Positions 27,477-36,235 of a stretch of DNA of 64,000 bases are shown in pieces (the first letter of the stretch is position 1; every line of letters starts with the position of its first letter). A program made the translations under genes and the position numbers. The notes beneath the pieces were generated by a model. That model worked only from the letters and a program-made list of their open reading frames with translations. It searched no databases and was not told the DNA's origin. The DNA is from Nocardioides oceani (GTDB taxonomy: Bacteria > Actinomycetota > Actinomycetes > Propionibacteriales > Nocardioidaceae): positions 1,080,060-1,144,059 of the forward strand of contig NZ_JAUHJQ010000001.1 of the NCBI RefSeq assembly GCF_030412965.1, given 5' to 3'.

Positions 27477-28766
27477 GTGGACAGCGTCGACATCGCGGTC
27501 GTTGGAGCCGGCTTCGCCGGACTCCGAGCGGCGCGAGACCTCAGCGAGACGGGCCGCTCCGTCATTCTCCTCGAGGCCGCCCACCGGGTCGGCGGTCGCG
27601 CGTACAGCCGCCAGTCGACCACCGACCCAGGAACCGTCGTCGAGGTGGGCGGCGCGTACTTTCACCGTCATCACCACGGCCGGCTCGCTGCCGAGGTCGA
27701 CCGCTACCGCATCGCGACGCAAGCGGCGGCGTCGCACACCGTCTTCCGCAACAAGCTCGGCCCAGGGCAACGTGACGCCGCTCTGCCTGTTCCAGTTGAG
27801 GAGGCCGTGGACGCCGAGCGGGTCCTCTACCAGCTGATCCGCGACGCTCACCGCATCGACCCGAGCGCCGGTCTGGAGAACCAGGGCCTGGAAGACCTCG
27901 ACATCTCCGCTCACGACTACCTCGACGCCCTCAAGGCGCCGCCGGTGACCAACCAGCTCCTGAGGTCCTGGATCTGGAACATGATGGGCCAGCGTGTCGA
28001 GGACGCCTCGGCGCTGTGGGTCTTGCAGTGCGTGGCGTCGCACGGCTACTCAGTGCTTGGCGTGGTCCTCTCCCTGGACGAGGTCATGCCTCACGGGACA
28101 GGCGCCTTGACGTCAGCGATGGCGAACGACGTCCCCGACCTCCGCCTCGGTGAGCCCGTCCATGGGCTTCGGCAGGACTCGAGTGGCGTCGAGATCGCGT
28201 ACGGCAAAGACCGGGTGCTCACTGCCAAGCACGCTGTGGTCGCGGCTCCGCTGAACGCAATGAGCGGGCTGCGCTTTGATCCTGCACTCACCGGTGCCCG
28301 CGCAGATGTCGTTCGAGAGGGCCACGGCGGGCGAGGGCTCAAACTCCTCATCCAGGTGCAGGGCGTTCCCGCGGGAATTTCGTGCACCGGGGACGGCACC
28401 TTCCCCACCCTCTACGACTACCTCCCGTCGTCTGACGGCGGGCGCATCCTCGTCGGGTTCACGGACCGCGACAGCCTGGACCCCGCCGACGACGCCGCGA
28501 TCGAGCGCGCCGTCCACTACTACCTGCCAGAAGCGGTCGTGGTCGGGGTCGACTACCACGACTGGACTGCGGACCCTTACGTCCGGGCTCCGTGGGTGTC
28601 TCCGCGGATCGGCCAGGCCACTCGCGCTCACAAGTCGCTCGGAGAGCGGCACGGCCGCATCCACTTCGCCGGCTCTGACGTCTCCCTTCTCTTCCCTGGC
28701 TACATCGAGGGAGCCCTAGAGACGGCCGACCGCGTGCTCACCGAGGTCGCAGCTCACCCGGCCTGA
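27477..28766 (+). CDS. 6-hydroxy-L-nicotine oxidase
   Basis: A 429-residue flavin amine oxidase. It oxidises 6-hydroxy-L-nicotine at the pyrrolidine ring; the product hydrolyses to 6-hydroxypseudooxynicotine. It agrees closely with the remembered A. nicotinovorans 6-HLNO at many blocks: VVGAGFAGLRAARDLSETG, GLENQGLEDLDI, YSVLGVVLSLDEV, FPTLYDYLPSS, VDYHDWTADP and GSDVSLLFPGYIEGALETAD. I chose GTG 27,477 (VDSVDIAVVG) because a good ribosome site lies just upstream and the family starts here. It is the strongest single marker that this cluster degrades nicotine. Confidence 0.92.
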   Translation: MDSVDIAVVGAGFAGLRAARDLSETGRSVILLEAAHRVGGRAYSRQSTTDPGTVVEVGGAYFHRHHHGRLAAEVDRYRIATQAAASHTVFRNKLGPGQRDAALPVPVEEAVDAERVLYQLIRDAHRIDPSAGLENQGLEDLDISAHDYLDALKAPPVTNQLLRSWIWNMMGQRVEDASALWVLQCVASHGYSVLGVVLSLDEVMPHGTGALTSAMANDVPDLRLGEPVHGLRQDSSGVEIAYGKDRVLTAKHAVVAAPLNAMSGLRFDPALTGARADVVREGHGGRGLKLLIQVQGVPAGISCTGDGTFPTLYDYLPSSDGGRILVGFTDRDSLDPADDAAIERAVHYYLPEAVVVGVDYHDWTADPYVRAPWVSPRIGQATRAHKSLGERHGRIHFAGSDVSLLFPGYIEGALETADRVLTEVAAHPA

Positions 28767-28881
28767 CCCAACCATCTCGCTTCTCGGGTTCGCAGGACCA
28801 CGGCCCGGCAATGACGCCGGTCGCCGTCGCAACCTCCGACGGGCATACCCGTGCCCTGCTACGCACCTGAAAGAGGAACAC

Positions 28882-30054
28882 ATGAGGACGACAATCAACC
28901 GGTCGATCCGCCGAGCAGCCGGTGCTGTCGCGGCACTTGCCATGCTGCTCACGGCTGCCGGCTGCAGCACCGAAGGCGGCGGCGAGGCAACGGCGAAGAG
29001 CGCCGACGACGAGGTGGCCCAAACGGCTGCCGCAGAGCTCGAGAAGCTCTATGGCGACGGGACGTTCACCGAACCGTCGACCACCGGCCCGAAGGCTCAG
29101 CCGGGCTACCGGGTGGCCATGGTCAGTTCGGGCATTCAGTCGCCCACCGGCACGTCTACGGCGAACGGCGCCCGCGACGCCGCGAAGATCCTCGGCTGGG
29201 ACCTCAGCATCTACGACGGCAAGTACGAGCCGTCGGAGTATCAGGAAGGTATCCGCCAAGCGATCTCGCAAAAGGTCGACGCGATCTGGCTCTACTCCAT
29301 CGACTGCCCCCTCGTCCGCACGGCGCTCGACGAGGCCAAGCGCGCCAAGATCCCGGTGTTCTCCCAGGAGGCAGCTGACTGCAGCGACGTCGATCCCGAC
29401 GCTCCGTCCTACTACGAGCGCAGCCTTCAATTCCCCGAGGGCGACTTCATCGCCTGGGGCGAGGGCCTTGGCGCATCGCAGGCGGTGTACCTCCTGGCCA
29501 AGCTTGGCGCGGACGCAGAGGTCATCGAGGTGAGCAACACCGAGCTTGTGATCACGAAGGCCGTGCACGACGGGTTCCAGAAGAAGATGGCCGAACTGTG
29601 CCCGGACTGCGAGATCACCAACGTTCCAGTCCGCCTGGCTGACTTCGGTCCTGCTCTGCAGGAGAAGATCTCCACCGCGCTCCTGCGCAGCCCGTCTGCG
29701 AATGGCCTCGCTGTCTCCTATGACGACTTGATGACGGCGGGTGGCTCGGCTGCGGTGCTGGCCTCGGGACGAAACGAATCGCTCGTTGTCGTCGCCGGTA
29801 GCGGCTACGAGGCCAACGCCGACCTCGTGCGCGAGAACAAGGGCCAGGACGCCGGATGGACCTACGACGGCCGGTACGAAGCGTGGTCGGCCGCGGACAT
29901 GCTGAACCGCTACTTCGCGGGGGAGGAGCCCACCGCTTCCGGCGTCGGGATCTCAATCTTCGACCGTGAAGAGAACCTGCCCTCGCCGGGAGAGGCGTTC
30001 AAGGTCGGTTTCGACTACGAGTCGGTCTTCAAGGAGGTCTGGGGGGCTTCCTGA
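28882..30054 (+). CDS. ABC-importer substrate-binding lipoprotein, first
   Basis: A 390-residue protein with a signal peptide and lipobox (MLLTAAGCSTEG), so it is probably anchored outside the membrane. The body is a two-lobed sugar-type periplasmic-binding fold (RVAMVSSGIQSPTGTSTANG, then VDAIWLYSIDCPLVRTALDE and GLAVSYDDLMTAGGSAAVLASGR). Five Cys, including SIDCPL, EAADC and ELCPDCEI, are conserved in the next gene and may form disulfides. It is a paralogue of the gene at 30,235, and no permease is adjacent; the ribose-type ATPase and permease at 46-48.7 kb lack a binding protein. Ligand is unknown, with nicotine or an intermediate as the contextual guess. Confidence 0.85.
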   Translation: MRTTINRSIRRAAGAVAALAMLLTAAGCSTEGGGEATAKSADDEVAQTAAAELEKLYGDGTFTEPSTTGPKAQPGYRVAMVSSGIQSPTGTSTANGARDAAKILGWDLSIYDGKYEPSEYQEGIRQAISQKVDAIWLYSIDCPLVRTALDEAKRAKIPVFSQEAADCSDVDPDAPSYYERSLQFPEGDFIAWGEGLGASQAVYLLAKLGADAEVIEVSNTELVITKAVHDGFQKKMAELCPDCEITNVPVRLADFGPALQEKISTALLRSPSANGLAVSYDDLMTAGGSAAVLASGRNESLVVVAGSGYEANADLVRENKGQDAGWTYDGRYEAWSAADMLNRYFAGEEPTASGVGISIFDREENLPSPGEAFKVGFDYESVFKEVWGAS

Positions 30055-30063
30055 GCATCGGCT

Positions 30064-30093
30064 GGGAGGGCGGTGCAAGTCCACCGCCCTCCC
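30064..30093 (+). terminator. Hairpin terminator after first binding-protein gene
   Basis: gggagggcggtg (30,064-30,075) pairs perfectly with caccgccctccc (30,082-30,093) around a 6-base loop, 9 bp after the stop of the first binding-protein gene. The T tract after it is short (ttcgt), which is usual in high-GC bacteria. It should limit read-through into the second binding-protein gene. Confidence 0.75.
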
Positions 30094-30234
30094 TTCGTCC
30101 ACCCTCCAGCCGTCGTCCCGCCCGTCGCGAGCAGCGACCGCATCAGCAAACGGCTTGCCACGTATAGCGAGCCGCACCGTCCCCATTCCACACCTCGAGG
30201 CAGCGTCGCCTCGTTCTGGCAGGACACACAAACA

Positions 30235-31416
30235 ATGACCTTCCCGCGCCAGGCCCGGTGGAGTCACCGCCTGTTCGGCACCACCGCAGGACTCGCCCTG
30301 TTCGTTGCAGTCGGAGCGTGCAGCACGGAGACCGGCAGCGGCGCGACAGCCGCTGCCGATGACGATGTAGCTAGGGCCGCCGTTCAAGCGCTCGAGGAGA
30401 GTTTCTACGACCAGGGCAGCTACTCCGAGCCGCCCAGCACCGGCCCGACAGCGCAAGAGGGTTATCGGATCGCCGTCGTGAACGCCGGCGTGCAATCGCC
30501 GTCGGGTACCAAGCAGGTGAACGCCGCTCGGGAGGTGGCCGAGCTCCTGGATTGGGAACTCTCGGTCTTCGACGGGGAGTACGAACCGTCGGCGTACCAG
30601 GAGGGGATCCGTCGGGCCATCACGCAAGGGGCCGATGTCATCTGGCTCTACTCCATCGACTGTCCTCTCGTGAAGACGGCGCTCGTCGAAGCTCGCAGAG
30701 CGGGCATCCCAGTCGTCTCGCAGGAGTCCGCTGACTGCAACGAAGTTGATCCTGCGGATAAGTCCTACTTCGCCGAGAGTCTGCAGTTCAGCGAGGGAAG
30801 CTTCATCGACTGGGGCAAGGCGCTCGGAGCGGCCCAGGCGACGTGGCTCCTCGCCAAGCTGGGTCAGGACGCCGACATCATTGAGGTCAGTGTCCCTGAT
30901 CTCGTTGTGCTTCAGGCGCTGCACGACGGATTCACCGAAGTTATGAACGAGCGGTGCCCGGACTGCAAGGTCACGACCGTCGAGGCGCAGATCGCGGACC
31001 TCGGGCCGACACTCCAAGAGAAGAGCGAGACCGCACTCCTGCGTAACCCCAGTGCGAACGGAATGGCTGTCTCGTACGACGATCTCATGACTGCCGGCGG
31101 CTCCGCAGCGGTCATGGCATCGGGCCGCAACTCCTCCATCGAGGTAGTGGCAGGTACCGGCTTCCCGGCGAATGTCGAGCTTGTCCGCGATGATCAAGGG
31201 CAGGACGCTGGGTTCGCCTACGACATGGGGTTCGAGACCTGGGCGGCCGCTGACATGGTCAATCGGCTGCTCGCCGGCCAGAAGCAGGATCCCGCCGGGT
31301 CCGATGTTGGCGTGGCGGTCTACGACCGGGAGAGCGGGCTACCGACCGAGGGCTCCGACTGGACGACGGACATCGACTACAAGAGCGTCTACAAGAAGGT
31401 CTGGGGCGTCTCCTGA
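30235..31416 (+). CDS. ABC-importer substrate-binding lipoprotein, second
   Basis: A 393-residue paralogue of the preceding binding protein, with the same blocks in the same order (SIDCPLVKTALVEARRAGIP, NGMAVSYDDLMTAGGSAAVM, and the ending FDY/IDYKSVYKKVWG). The signal sequence ends FVAVGACSTE, a lipobox. I start at ATG 30,235 because upstream in-frame residues do not resemble a signal peptide. It is cut off from the first copy by a hairpin, so expression may differ. Two diverged copies suggest ligand-specific receptors feeding one importer. Confidence 0.85.
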   Translation: MTFPRQARWSHRLFGTTAGLALFVAVGACSTETGSGATAAADDDVARAAVQALEESFYDQGSYSEPPSTGPTAQEGYRIAVVNAGVQSPSGTKQVNAAREVAELLDWELSVFDGEYEPSAYQEGIRRAITQGADVIWLYSIDCPLVKTALVEARRAGIPVVSQESADCNEVDPADKSYFAESLQFSEGSFIDWGKALGAAQATWLLAKLGQDADIIEVSVPDLVVLQALHDGFTEVMNERCPDCKVTTVEAQIADLGPTLQEKSETALLRNPSANGMAVSYDDLMTAGGSAAVMASGRNSSIEVVAGTGFPANVELVRDDQGQDAGFAYDMGFETWAAADMVNRLLAGQKQDPAGSDVGVAVYDRESGLPTEGSDWTTDIDYKSVYKKVWGVS

Positions 31417-31551
31417 TGCCCAAGCTTGGAGGAGGTCCGAGCGTTTGCGCTCAGGCGGCCCCCAAGTCGACGGTCGCAGGCTGATGGGGTGGTCATGGAG
31501 AACGGTTCGAAATCCGGATCCTCTGCAAAGTCCGGCGCCTACAATCTGGCC

Positions 31552-32778
31552 ATGTCGATCGAGCACGAGCTTCGTGCGGTCGCCGACGCCCTGACGAACG
31601 AGATCCCCGCGATTGGCGAGGAGATCCGTCAGCGCACGCGCTTGGGCGCTCCTAACTTCTACCGGCGCAGCGATCCCATGCTGCTCGAGGCCGAGTGGCC
31701 CAGCATCAACGGCGCGGTCACGAGCATCATCCATGGGCTTCGCCATTCGCGGCACCTTCCCGATGGTGCATCCGAGGGCGCCCTGGAGGAGGCGCGTGTC
31801 GCGGCCCAGGTAGGAGTGGAGCTGACGGACCTTCTCCTCACTCGACGGATCGGTCAGATGGTGTTGTGGAACTGGATCCTCGACACCGCACTTCGCGTGG
31901 TCCCGGATCCAGCCAGGCAGGTGGCGGTCCTGAAGCAAGCGGCCGAGTATCACTTCGCATGGAATGACCTGGTCACTCACGATGTCGTCGCTGCCTACGA
32001 ACGGGAAAAGTCAGCCTACTTTTTCCACAGCCGCGATCGACAGCGCAGAGCAGTCGTCACTGATGTCCTCAATGGGATCCCGACCGACACCGAGCAACTT
32101 GGTTACAACCTCAAGGTCGAGCACCTAGCGATGGTGGCCTGGGGCAACGCGCCCCGAGTCGCCCTCCAAGCCGTGGCCAGCCGGCTTGAGGCATCGCTCC
32201 TGGCTGTCGAGGGCACGGGGGGCACCTCGCTCGCTTGGCTCGGCGGCAGTCGGATAGGAGAGTCGTTCGAGCGGATCCAGGAGGGTCTGCAGCCCCCTCC
32301 GGCCACCTATCTAGCCGTCGGAAGCGCTGGGGCCGGCGTCACCGGCTTCCGGTCAGGGCACCGTCAGGCCTGGCAAGCCTATCGAGTCGGGCGCCTCCGA
32401 CCCCGGCCTGTCACTCACTACCGCGACGTGGCGCTCGAGAGCGTCGTCCTTCGCGACCTGCCAGCCGCCAGGGACTTCATGATCAACGAGCTCGGGCCGC
32501 TGGGTGATTCGGATTCACGCACCGAGCTCCTGCGCGAGACGCTCCGCACCTACTTCGAGACTGGGCAGAACGCCGCCGCCACAGCGACGCGGATCCGTGT
32601 CCACGAACGGACCGTCGCGTACCGGCTCAAGTCGATCGAGGAACGGCTCGGCTTCCCGATCAGCAGACGGCGCGACGAACTGGCCGTTGCCTTGCGACTC
32701 GCAGATGTCCTTCGCGACGCCACCGAGTTGCACATCGCTTTGATCGGCGAGGACCAGTCCAGCGAGATGGGGATCTAG
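31552..32778 (+). CDS. PucR/CdaR-like transcriptional activator, first copy
   Basis: A 408-residue regulator. The N-terminal 160 residues are an RsbRD-like helical sensor (MSIEHELRAVADALTNEIPA onwards), the middle is a GGDEF-derived or unknown domain, and the C-terminus is a PucR-type HTH (TATRIRVHERTVAYRLKSIEERLGF, shown to about 20 residues at a time). It is a clear paralogue of the protein at 49,556. I start at ATG 31,552 because the paralogue begins with the same MSIE sequence. PucR-like proteins activate catabolic genes when a pathway compound binds, so both copies are candidate nicotine regulators. Confidence 0.85.
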   Translation: MSIEHELRAVADALTNEIPAIGEEIRQRTRLGAPNFYRRSDPMLLEAEWPSINGAVTSIIHGLRHSRHLPDGASEGALEEARVAAQVGVELTDLLLTRRIGQMVLWNWILDTALRVVPDPARQVAVLKQAAEYHFAWNDLVTHDVVAAYEREKSAYFFHSRDRQRRAVVTDVLNGIPTDTEQLGYNLKVEHLAMVAWGNAPRVALQAVASRLEASLLAVEGTGGTSLAWLGGSRIGESFERIQEGLQPPPATYLAVGSAGAGVTGFRSGHRQAWQAYRVGRLRPRPVTHYRDVALESVVLRDLPAARDFMINELGPLGDSDSRTELLRETLRTYFETGQNAAATATRIRVHERTVAYRLKSIEERLGFPISRRRDELAVALRLADVLRDATELHIALIGEDQSSEMGI

Positions 32779-32958
32779 TCCGCCGACTGTGCTCCGCAGT
32801 GCGTGTGGGCGGCGAGCCTCGCCGGGGGCCGATTCTTCAACAATCCAACAAAGAGCCCCCCGATCTTGTCGGTGCATGCAGAGGCGTCGCAGATCACACG
32901 CTTCCAGACTGGCGCAGCGCAACCAGCGCATCACCCCGCGTTAGTGAAGGAGCCGTCC

Positions 32959-33258
32959 GTGATTCGCCACGTCTTTTCCTGGCAGGTGGCCGAGGGCCAC
33001 AGCAACGAGGAGATCATCGAGATCCTCAACACTCTTCCCGGCGCGCTGCCGGTGATCAAGTACTGGGAGGTCGGCAGCCACCAGGGGGACCCCGGCGACA
33101 ACGGCGACCCGTTCGACGGCGTGCTCATCACCGACTTCGAGTCGTGGGACGACCTCGAGGCCTACTCGAACGACCCCTTCCACCTCGACGTCGTCGAGCG
33201 TCTTATGCCTCGGTTCAAGGCACGCGCGGTCGTCGACTTCGAGCGCAAGGGCGCCTGA
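32959..33258 (+). CDS. Dabb (stress-responsive A/B barrel) domain protein
   Basis: A 99-residue protein, starting GTG with GAAGGAG 7 bp upstream: VIRHVFSWQVAEGHSNEEI onwards. The dimeric ferredoxin-like A/B barrel has the family features IRHVFSWQ and the ending PRFKARAVVDFE. Its TGATG overlap with the cyclase-family gene suggests coupled translation. Dabb proteins include enzymes such as olivetolic acid cyclase and others of unknown role. Here the position just before the cyclase and dhph genes suggests a role in the fate of trihydroxypyridine, which is inference. Confidence 0.8.
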   Translation: MIRHVFSWQVAEGHSNEEIIEILNTLPGALPVIKYWEVGSHQGDPGDNGDPFDGVLITDFESWDDLEAYSNDPFHLDVVERLMPRFKARAVVDFERKGA

Positions 33259-34190
33259 TGGTCAACGCCGACATCAAGGTAGGAACGAGCCCCTGGGGCC
33301 CGCAGGACCAGCTCGGTGCACTGAACCACCTCACTGCCGAGAAGTCGGCGGCCATCCTGGCCCGGGTCGACGGTTCGAAGTCCTACGACCTCAGCATCGA
33401 CTACTTCGTCGGCATGCCGAGCTTCCAGGCCGCCGGCGACCCTAGCTACCAGCTCTACATGAGCCACACCCCCGCTGGCACGGTCGTCGATAACCTCAAC
33501 GGCGTCGGCGAGGCGGTCAACCGCCACGTCTGCTACTCGGGTGACGTCGTCTTCATGTACACCCACACCGGCACCCACATCGACTCCCTGAACCACTTCG
33601 GTGTCGACGGGCAGATCTACAACGGCTTCACGCCGGAAGAGAACCTGGGGAGCAGGGGATGGACCAAGGCCGGCGCGGAGACCATCCCGCCGATCATCAC
33701 CCGGGGCATCCTGCTCGACATCGCCAAGCGACACGGAGTCGAGTGTCTCCCCGACTCCTACGCGATCACCGTTGAGGACTGCAAGGACGCGCTGGATGCA
33801 AGCGACGTCACGCTCGAAGCCGGCGATGTTGCGTTCATCCGTACGGGCCGCATGGGTTACTGGCCGGACGGTTCCAGGGTCCTTGGCAACCCGCCTGGGC
33901 TGAGCTTGGAGGCCGCCCGCTGGCTCACTGATCAGGGCATCTCCGCGATCGCCGCCGACCAGGAGTGCGTCGAGGTCGGGCCCTCGCAGCACGAGGACAA
34001 TTGGCTTCCCGGTCACTGCCACTTCCTCACCGAAGCAGGCGTGCCGATGATCGAGCTGGTCAACCTCGAAGAGCTGTCGCGTGATGGCATCGGAGAGTTC
34101 TGCCTCGTCGCAGCGCCCATCCGGCTGCGCGGCGCTAGTGGAGCTCCGCTTCGCCCCATCGCGATGCCGCTGCGCGGCCAGTTGAGCTGA
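33258..34190 (+). CDS. Cyclase family protein (kynurenine-formamidase-like), candidate ring-opening hydrolase
   Basis: A 310-residue metal-dependent hydrolase of the PF04199 cyclase family. The signature HTGTHIDSLNHFG gives His103, His107, Asp109 and His113 as likely metal ligands. The family cleaves amide or C-N bonds in rings, as in kynurenine formamidase and isatin hydrolase. In pAO1 a cyclase-type gene near dhph has been proposed to convert 2,3,6-trihydroxypyridine to 2-oxoglutaramate, the substrate of the omega-amidase. Here it lies between the Dabb gene and dhph, so the same role fits, without biochemical proof. Confidence 0.75.
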   Translation: MVNADIKVGTSPWGPQDQLGALNHLTAEKSAAILARVDGSKSYDLSIDYFVGMPSFQAAGDPSYQLYMSHTPAGTVVDNLNGVGEAVNRHVCYSGDVVFMYTHTGTHIDSLNHFGVDGQIYNGFTPEENLGSRGWTKAGAETIPPIITRGILLDIAKRHGVECLPDSYAITVEDCKDALDASDVTLEAGDVAFIRTGRMGYWPDGSRVLGNPPGLSLEAARWLTDQGISAIAADQECVEVGPSQHEDNWLPGHCHFLTEAGVPMIELVNLEELSRDGIGEFCLVAAPIRLRGASGAPLRPIAMPLRGQLS

Positions 34191-34213
34191 AGCGCACAAA
34201 GAGAGGTAGACGA

Positions 34214-35398
34214 ATGAGCATGCCGAAGGTCGCCGTCGTAGGTGGGTCGATTGGCGGGTTGACCGCAGCGAACGTGTTGCGCGACGCCGGCTGCGACGTA
34301 GACGTGTACGAGAGAAGTCCCCGACCCCTGTCGGGTTTCGGGACTGGGATCGTCGTACAACCCGAGCTCGTCCGCTACCTGCTCGAACGCACGTCGACCA
34401 CCCTCGAGGACATCAGCGTCTCCAGCAGCGCCATGCGGTACTTCGATGCCGCCACCGGGGAGAGCCGTGGCGAGGTCGAGGCAGAGTGGCGCTTCACCGC
34501 CTACAACGCGGTCTACCAGAAGCTGCTCGAGGCGTTTGACGTGGACCGGTACCACCTAGGTCACGCACTGAGCGAGGTCCGCCCCGGAACCGATCGAGCA
34601 ACCGCGGTCTTCGAGAACGGGTCACAGGTGAATGCTGACCTCGTGGTCTGCGCCGACGGGGGCGGGTCGGTGGCTCGAGCGCAGATGCTGGGCGTGCGGT
34701 CGACCTACGCCGGCTACGTCACGTGGCGCGGCATGGTCGACGAGCAGGACGTCGCTCCGGCTACCTGGAAGTTCTTCCAGGACGCCTTCACCTACGGTCT
34801 GCTGCCCGACGGGCACATCATCGCCTACCCGATCCGTCAGGTGTCGCCCCAGGGTCAGGTCACGGGAGCGACGCGGCTGAACTTCCAGTGGTACTGGAAC
34901 GTCGAGGAGGGGCCGGAGCTCGACAGGTTGATGACCGGGGCGGACGGCGTCCGTCGGCCGGTCTCGGTGCACTTCGACGCGTTGAACCCTTCGAACCTCC
35001 GCGAGTTTCGCGAGCGCGCGGCCGCCGAGTTGTCAGAGGCGTTCGGAGACCTCATCGCCAACGCGCCGACCCCGTTCGTCACGGTCGTTGCTGACTGCGA
35101 AGTCCCGCAGATGGCTTTCGATCGCGTCGTCCTGCTCGGCGATGCCGCTTTCGCCCCCCGTCCCCACGCGGCCGCCGGCGCAGCGAAGGCAGCAGCGGAC
35201 TCCTGGACGCTGGCAGAGGCGCTGATTCAGGCCGATGGTGACGTCGCCGCGGCGCTGCGGACCTGGGAAGCTGGACGGCTTCGCGTCGGAAAGACCTACA
35301 TCGCAAAGGTTCGAACGATGGCTGCTGTGCTCCAGCACGGCGGGGCCTTTCCTGCCGGTGCGCCGGAGTACAAGTTCGGACTACCTGAGCCCGCCTGA
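34214..35398 (+). CDS. dhph: 2,6-dihydroxypyridine 3-monooxygenase
   Basis: A 394-residue FAD aromatic hydroxylase that adds an oxygen to 2,6-dihydroxypyridine to give 2,3,6-trihydroxypyridine, using NADH. The FAD motif is VVGGSIGGLTAANVL near the N-terminus, and the second is LLGDAAFAPRPHAAAGAAK around residue 310. It matches remembered A. nicotinovorans DHPH at DVYERSPRPLSGFGTGIVVQ, AGYVTWRGMVDEQ, NFQWYWNVEEGPELD and PFVTVVADCEVPQM. It is 23 bp after the cyclase gene with GAGAGGTAG upstream, so both are probably co-transcribed. Confidence 0.93.
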   Translation: MSMPKVAVVGGSIGGLTAANVLRDAGCDVDVYERSPRPLSGFGTGIVVQPELVRYLLERTSTTLEDISVSSSAMRYFDAATGESRGEVEAEWRFTAYNAVYQKLLEAFDVDRYHLGHALSEVRPGTDRATAVFENGSQVNADLVVCADGGGSVARAQMLGVRSTYAGYVTWRGMVDEQDVAPATWKFFQDAFTYGLLPDGHIIAYPIRQVSPQGQVTGATRLNFQWYWNVEEGPELDRLMTGADGVRRPVSVHFDALNPSNLREFRERAAAELSEAFGDLIANAPTPFVTVVADCEVPQMAFDRVVLLGDAAFAPRPHAAAGAAKAAADSWTLAEALIQADGDVAAALRTWEAGRLRVGKTYIAKVRTMAAVLQHGGAFPAGAPEYKFGLPEPA

Positions 35399-35475
35399 CC
35401 GGCGGCTGTGAATCACAACTACAGCGTCACTTCTAGTAAGACCGGAACTCGCGCTTCGGCGCGGAAGGAGATCTC

Positions 35476-36198
35476 ATGCAACTGCTCAACGAGTTCGAGG
35501 TCGCGCTCCCTCCCGAGCAGACATGGACGTTGCTGACCGACCTGGAGAAGGTCGCACCCTGCCTCCCTGGCGCGTCCATCACGTCGGTTGACGGTGAGGA
35601 CTACCACGGGCGGGCGAAGATCAAGGTCGGCCCGATCACCGCCGAGTACAAGGGCGTGGCCCAGTTCACCGAGATGGACGCCAGCGCCCATCGGGCAGTG
35701 CTCCTTGCGCGGGGCAAGGATGCCCGCGGCCAGGGAGACGCCACAGCCACTGTGACGGCGACCCTGTCGCCGGAAGGGACCGGCACGAAGGTCACTGTCG
35801 AGACGGACCTCGCGCTGACCGGCAAGGTCGCCCAGTTCGGGCGGGGCGTGCTCGCCGACGTCAGCGGTGCCCTGATGGGCCTCTTCGCTGATCGCCTCCA
35901 AGAGATGGTCCTCGCCGAGGGCGGCACCCCGAACGCCGCACCGGCTCACCAGGCACCTGCTTCGGCACCCGCGGCCGCGCCCCAGCCGCAGCCAGCCGGC
36001 GCAGCGAGCGCGACCACCCTCACCCCGCCTCGTGGACGTGATGACGACGAGGTCCTCGACGTTCTCGCGCTCGCAGGCGGCATGCCGTGGAGCAAGGCCA
36101 TCCCCGCAGGGGGAACGCTCGTCAGCATCCTTGCGGCCCTCATCAGCGTGTTCGCGGCGGGCTATGCGTCCGCCCGGGCTCGCTCGGCCGGCAACTAG
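35476..36198 (+). CDS. CoxG-like SRPBCC protein with C-terminal membrane anchor
   Basis: A 240-residue protein: a CoxG-type SRPBCC domain at residues 1-150 (MQLLNEFEVALPPEQTWTLL, CLPGASITSVDGE, VGPITAEYKGVAQF), an Ala/Pro-rich linker, and a hydrophobic C-terminus (LVSILAALISVFAAGYASAR) ending in a basic tail. GGAAGGAG lies 7 bp before the ATG. CoxG helps carbon monoxide dehydrogenase reach the membrane, so this protein may tether or mature the neighbouring molybdenum hydroxylase. It is the first gene of an apparent five-gene operon ending with the omega-amidase. Confidence 0.85.
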   Translation: MQLLNEFEVALPPEQTWTLLTDLEKVAPCLPGASITSVDGEDYHGRAKIKVGPITAEYKGVAQFTEMDASAHRAVLLARGKDARGQGDATATVTATLSPEGTGTKVTVETDLALTGKVAQFGRGVLADVSGALMGLFADRLQEMVLAEGGTPNAAPAHQAPASAPAAAPQPQPAGAASATTLTPPRGRDDDEVLDVLALAGGMPWSKAIPAGGTLVSILAALISVFAAGYASARARSAGN

Positions 36199-36235
36199 AA
36201 CACCGTCCAGAGACAGACGAGCCGGGAGTCCACAC

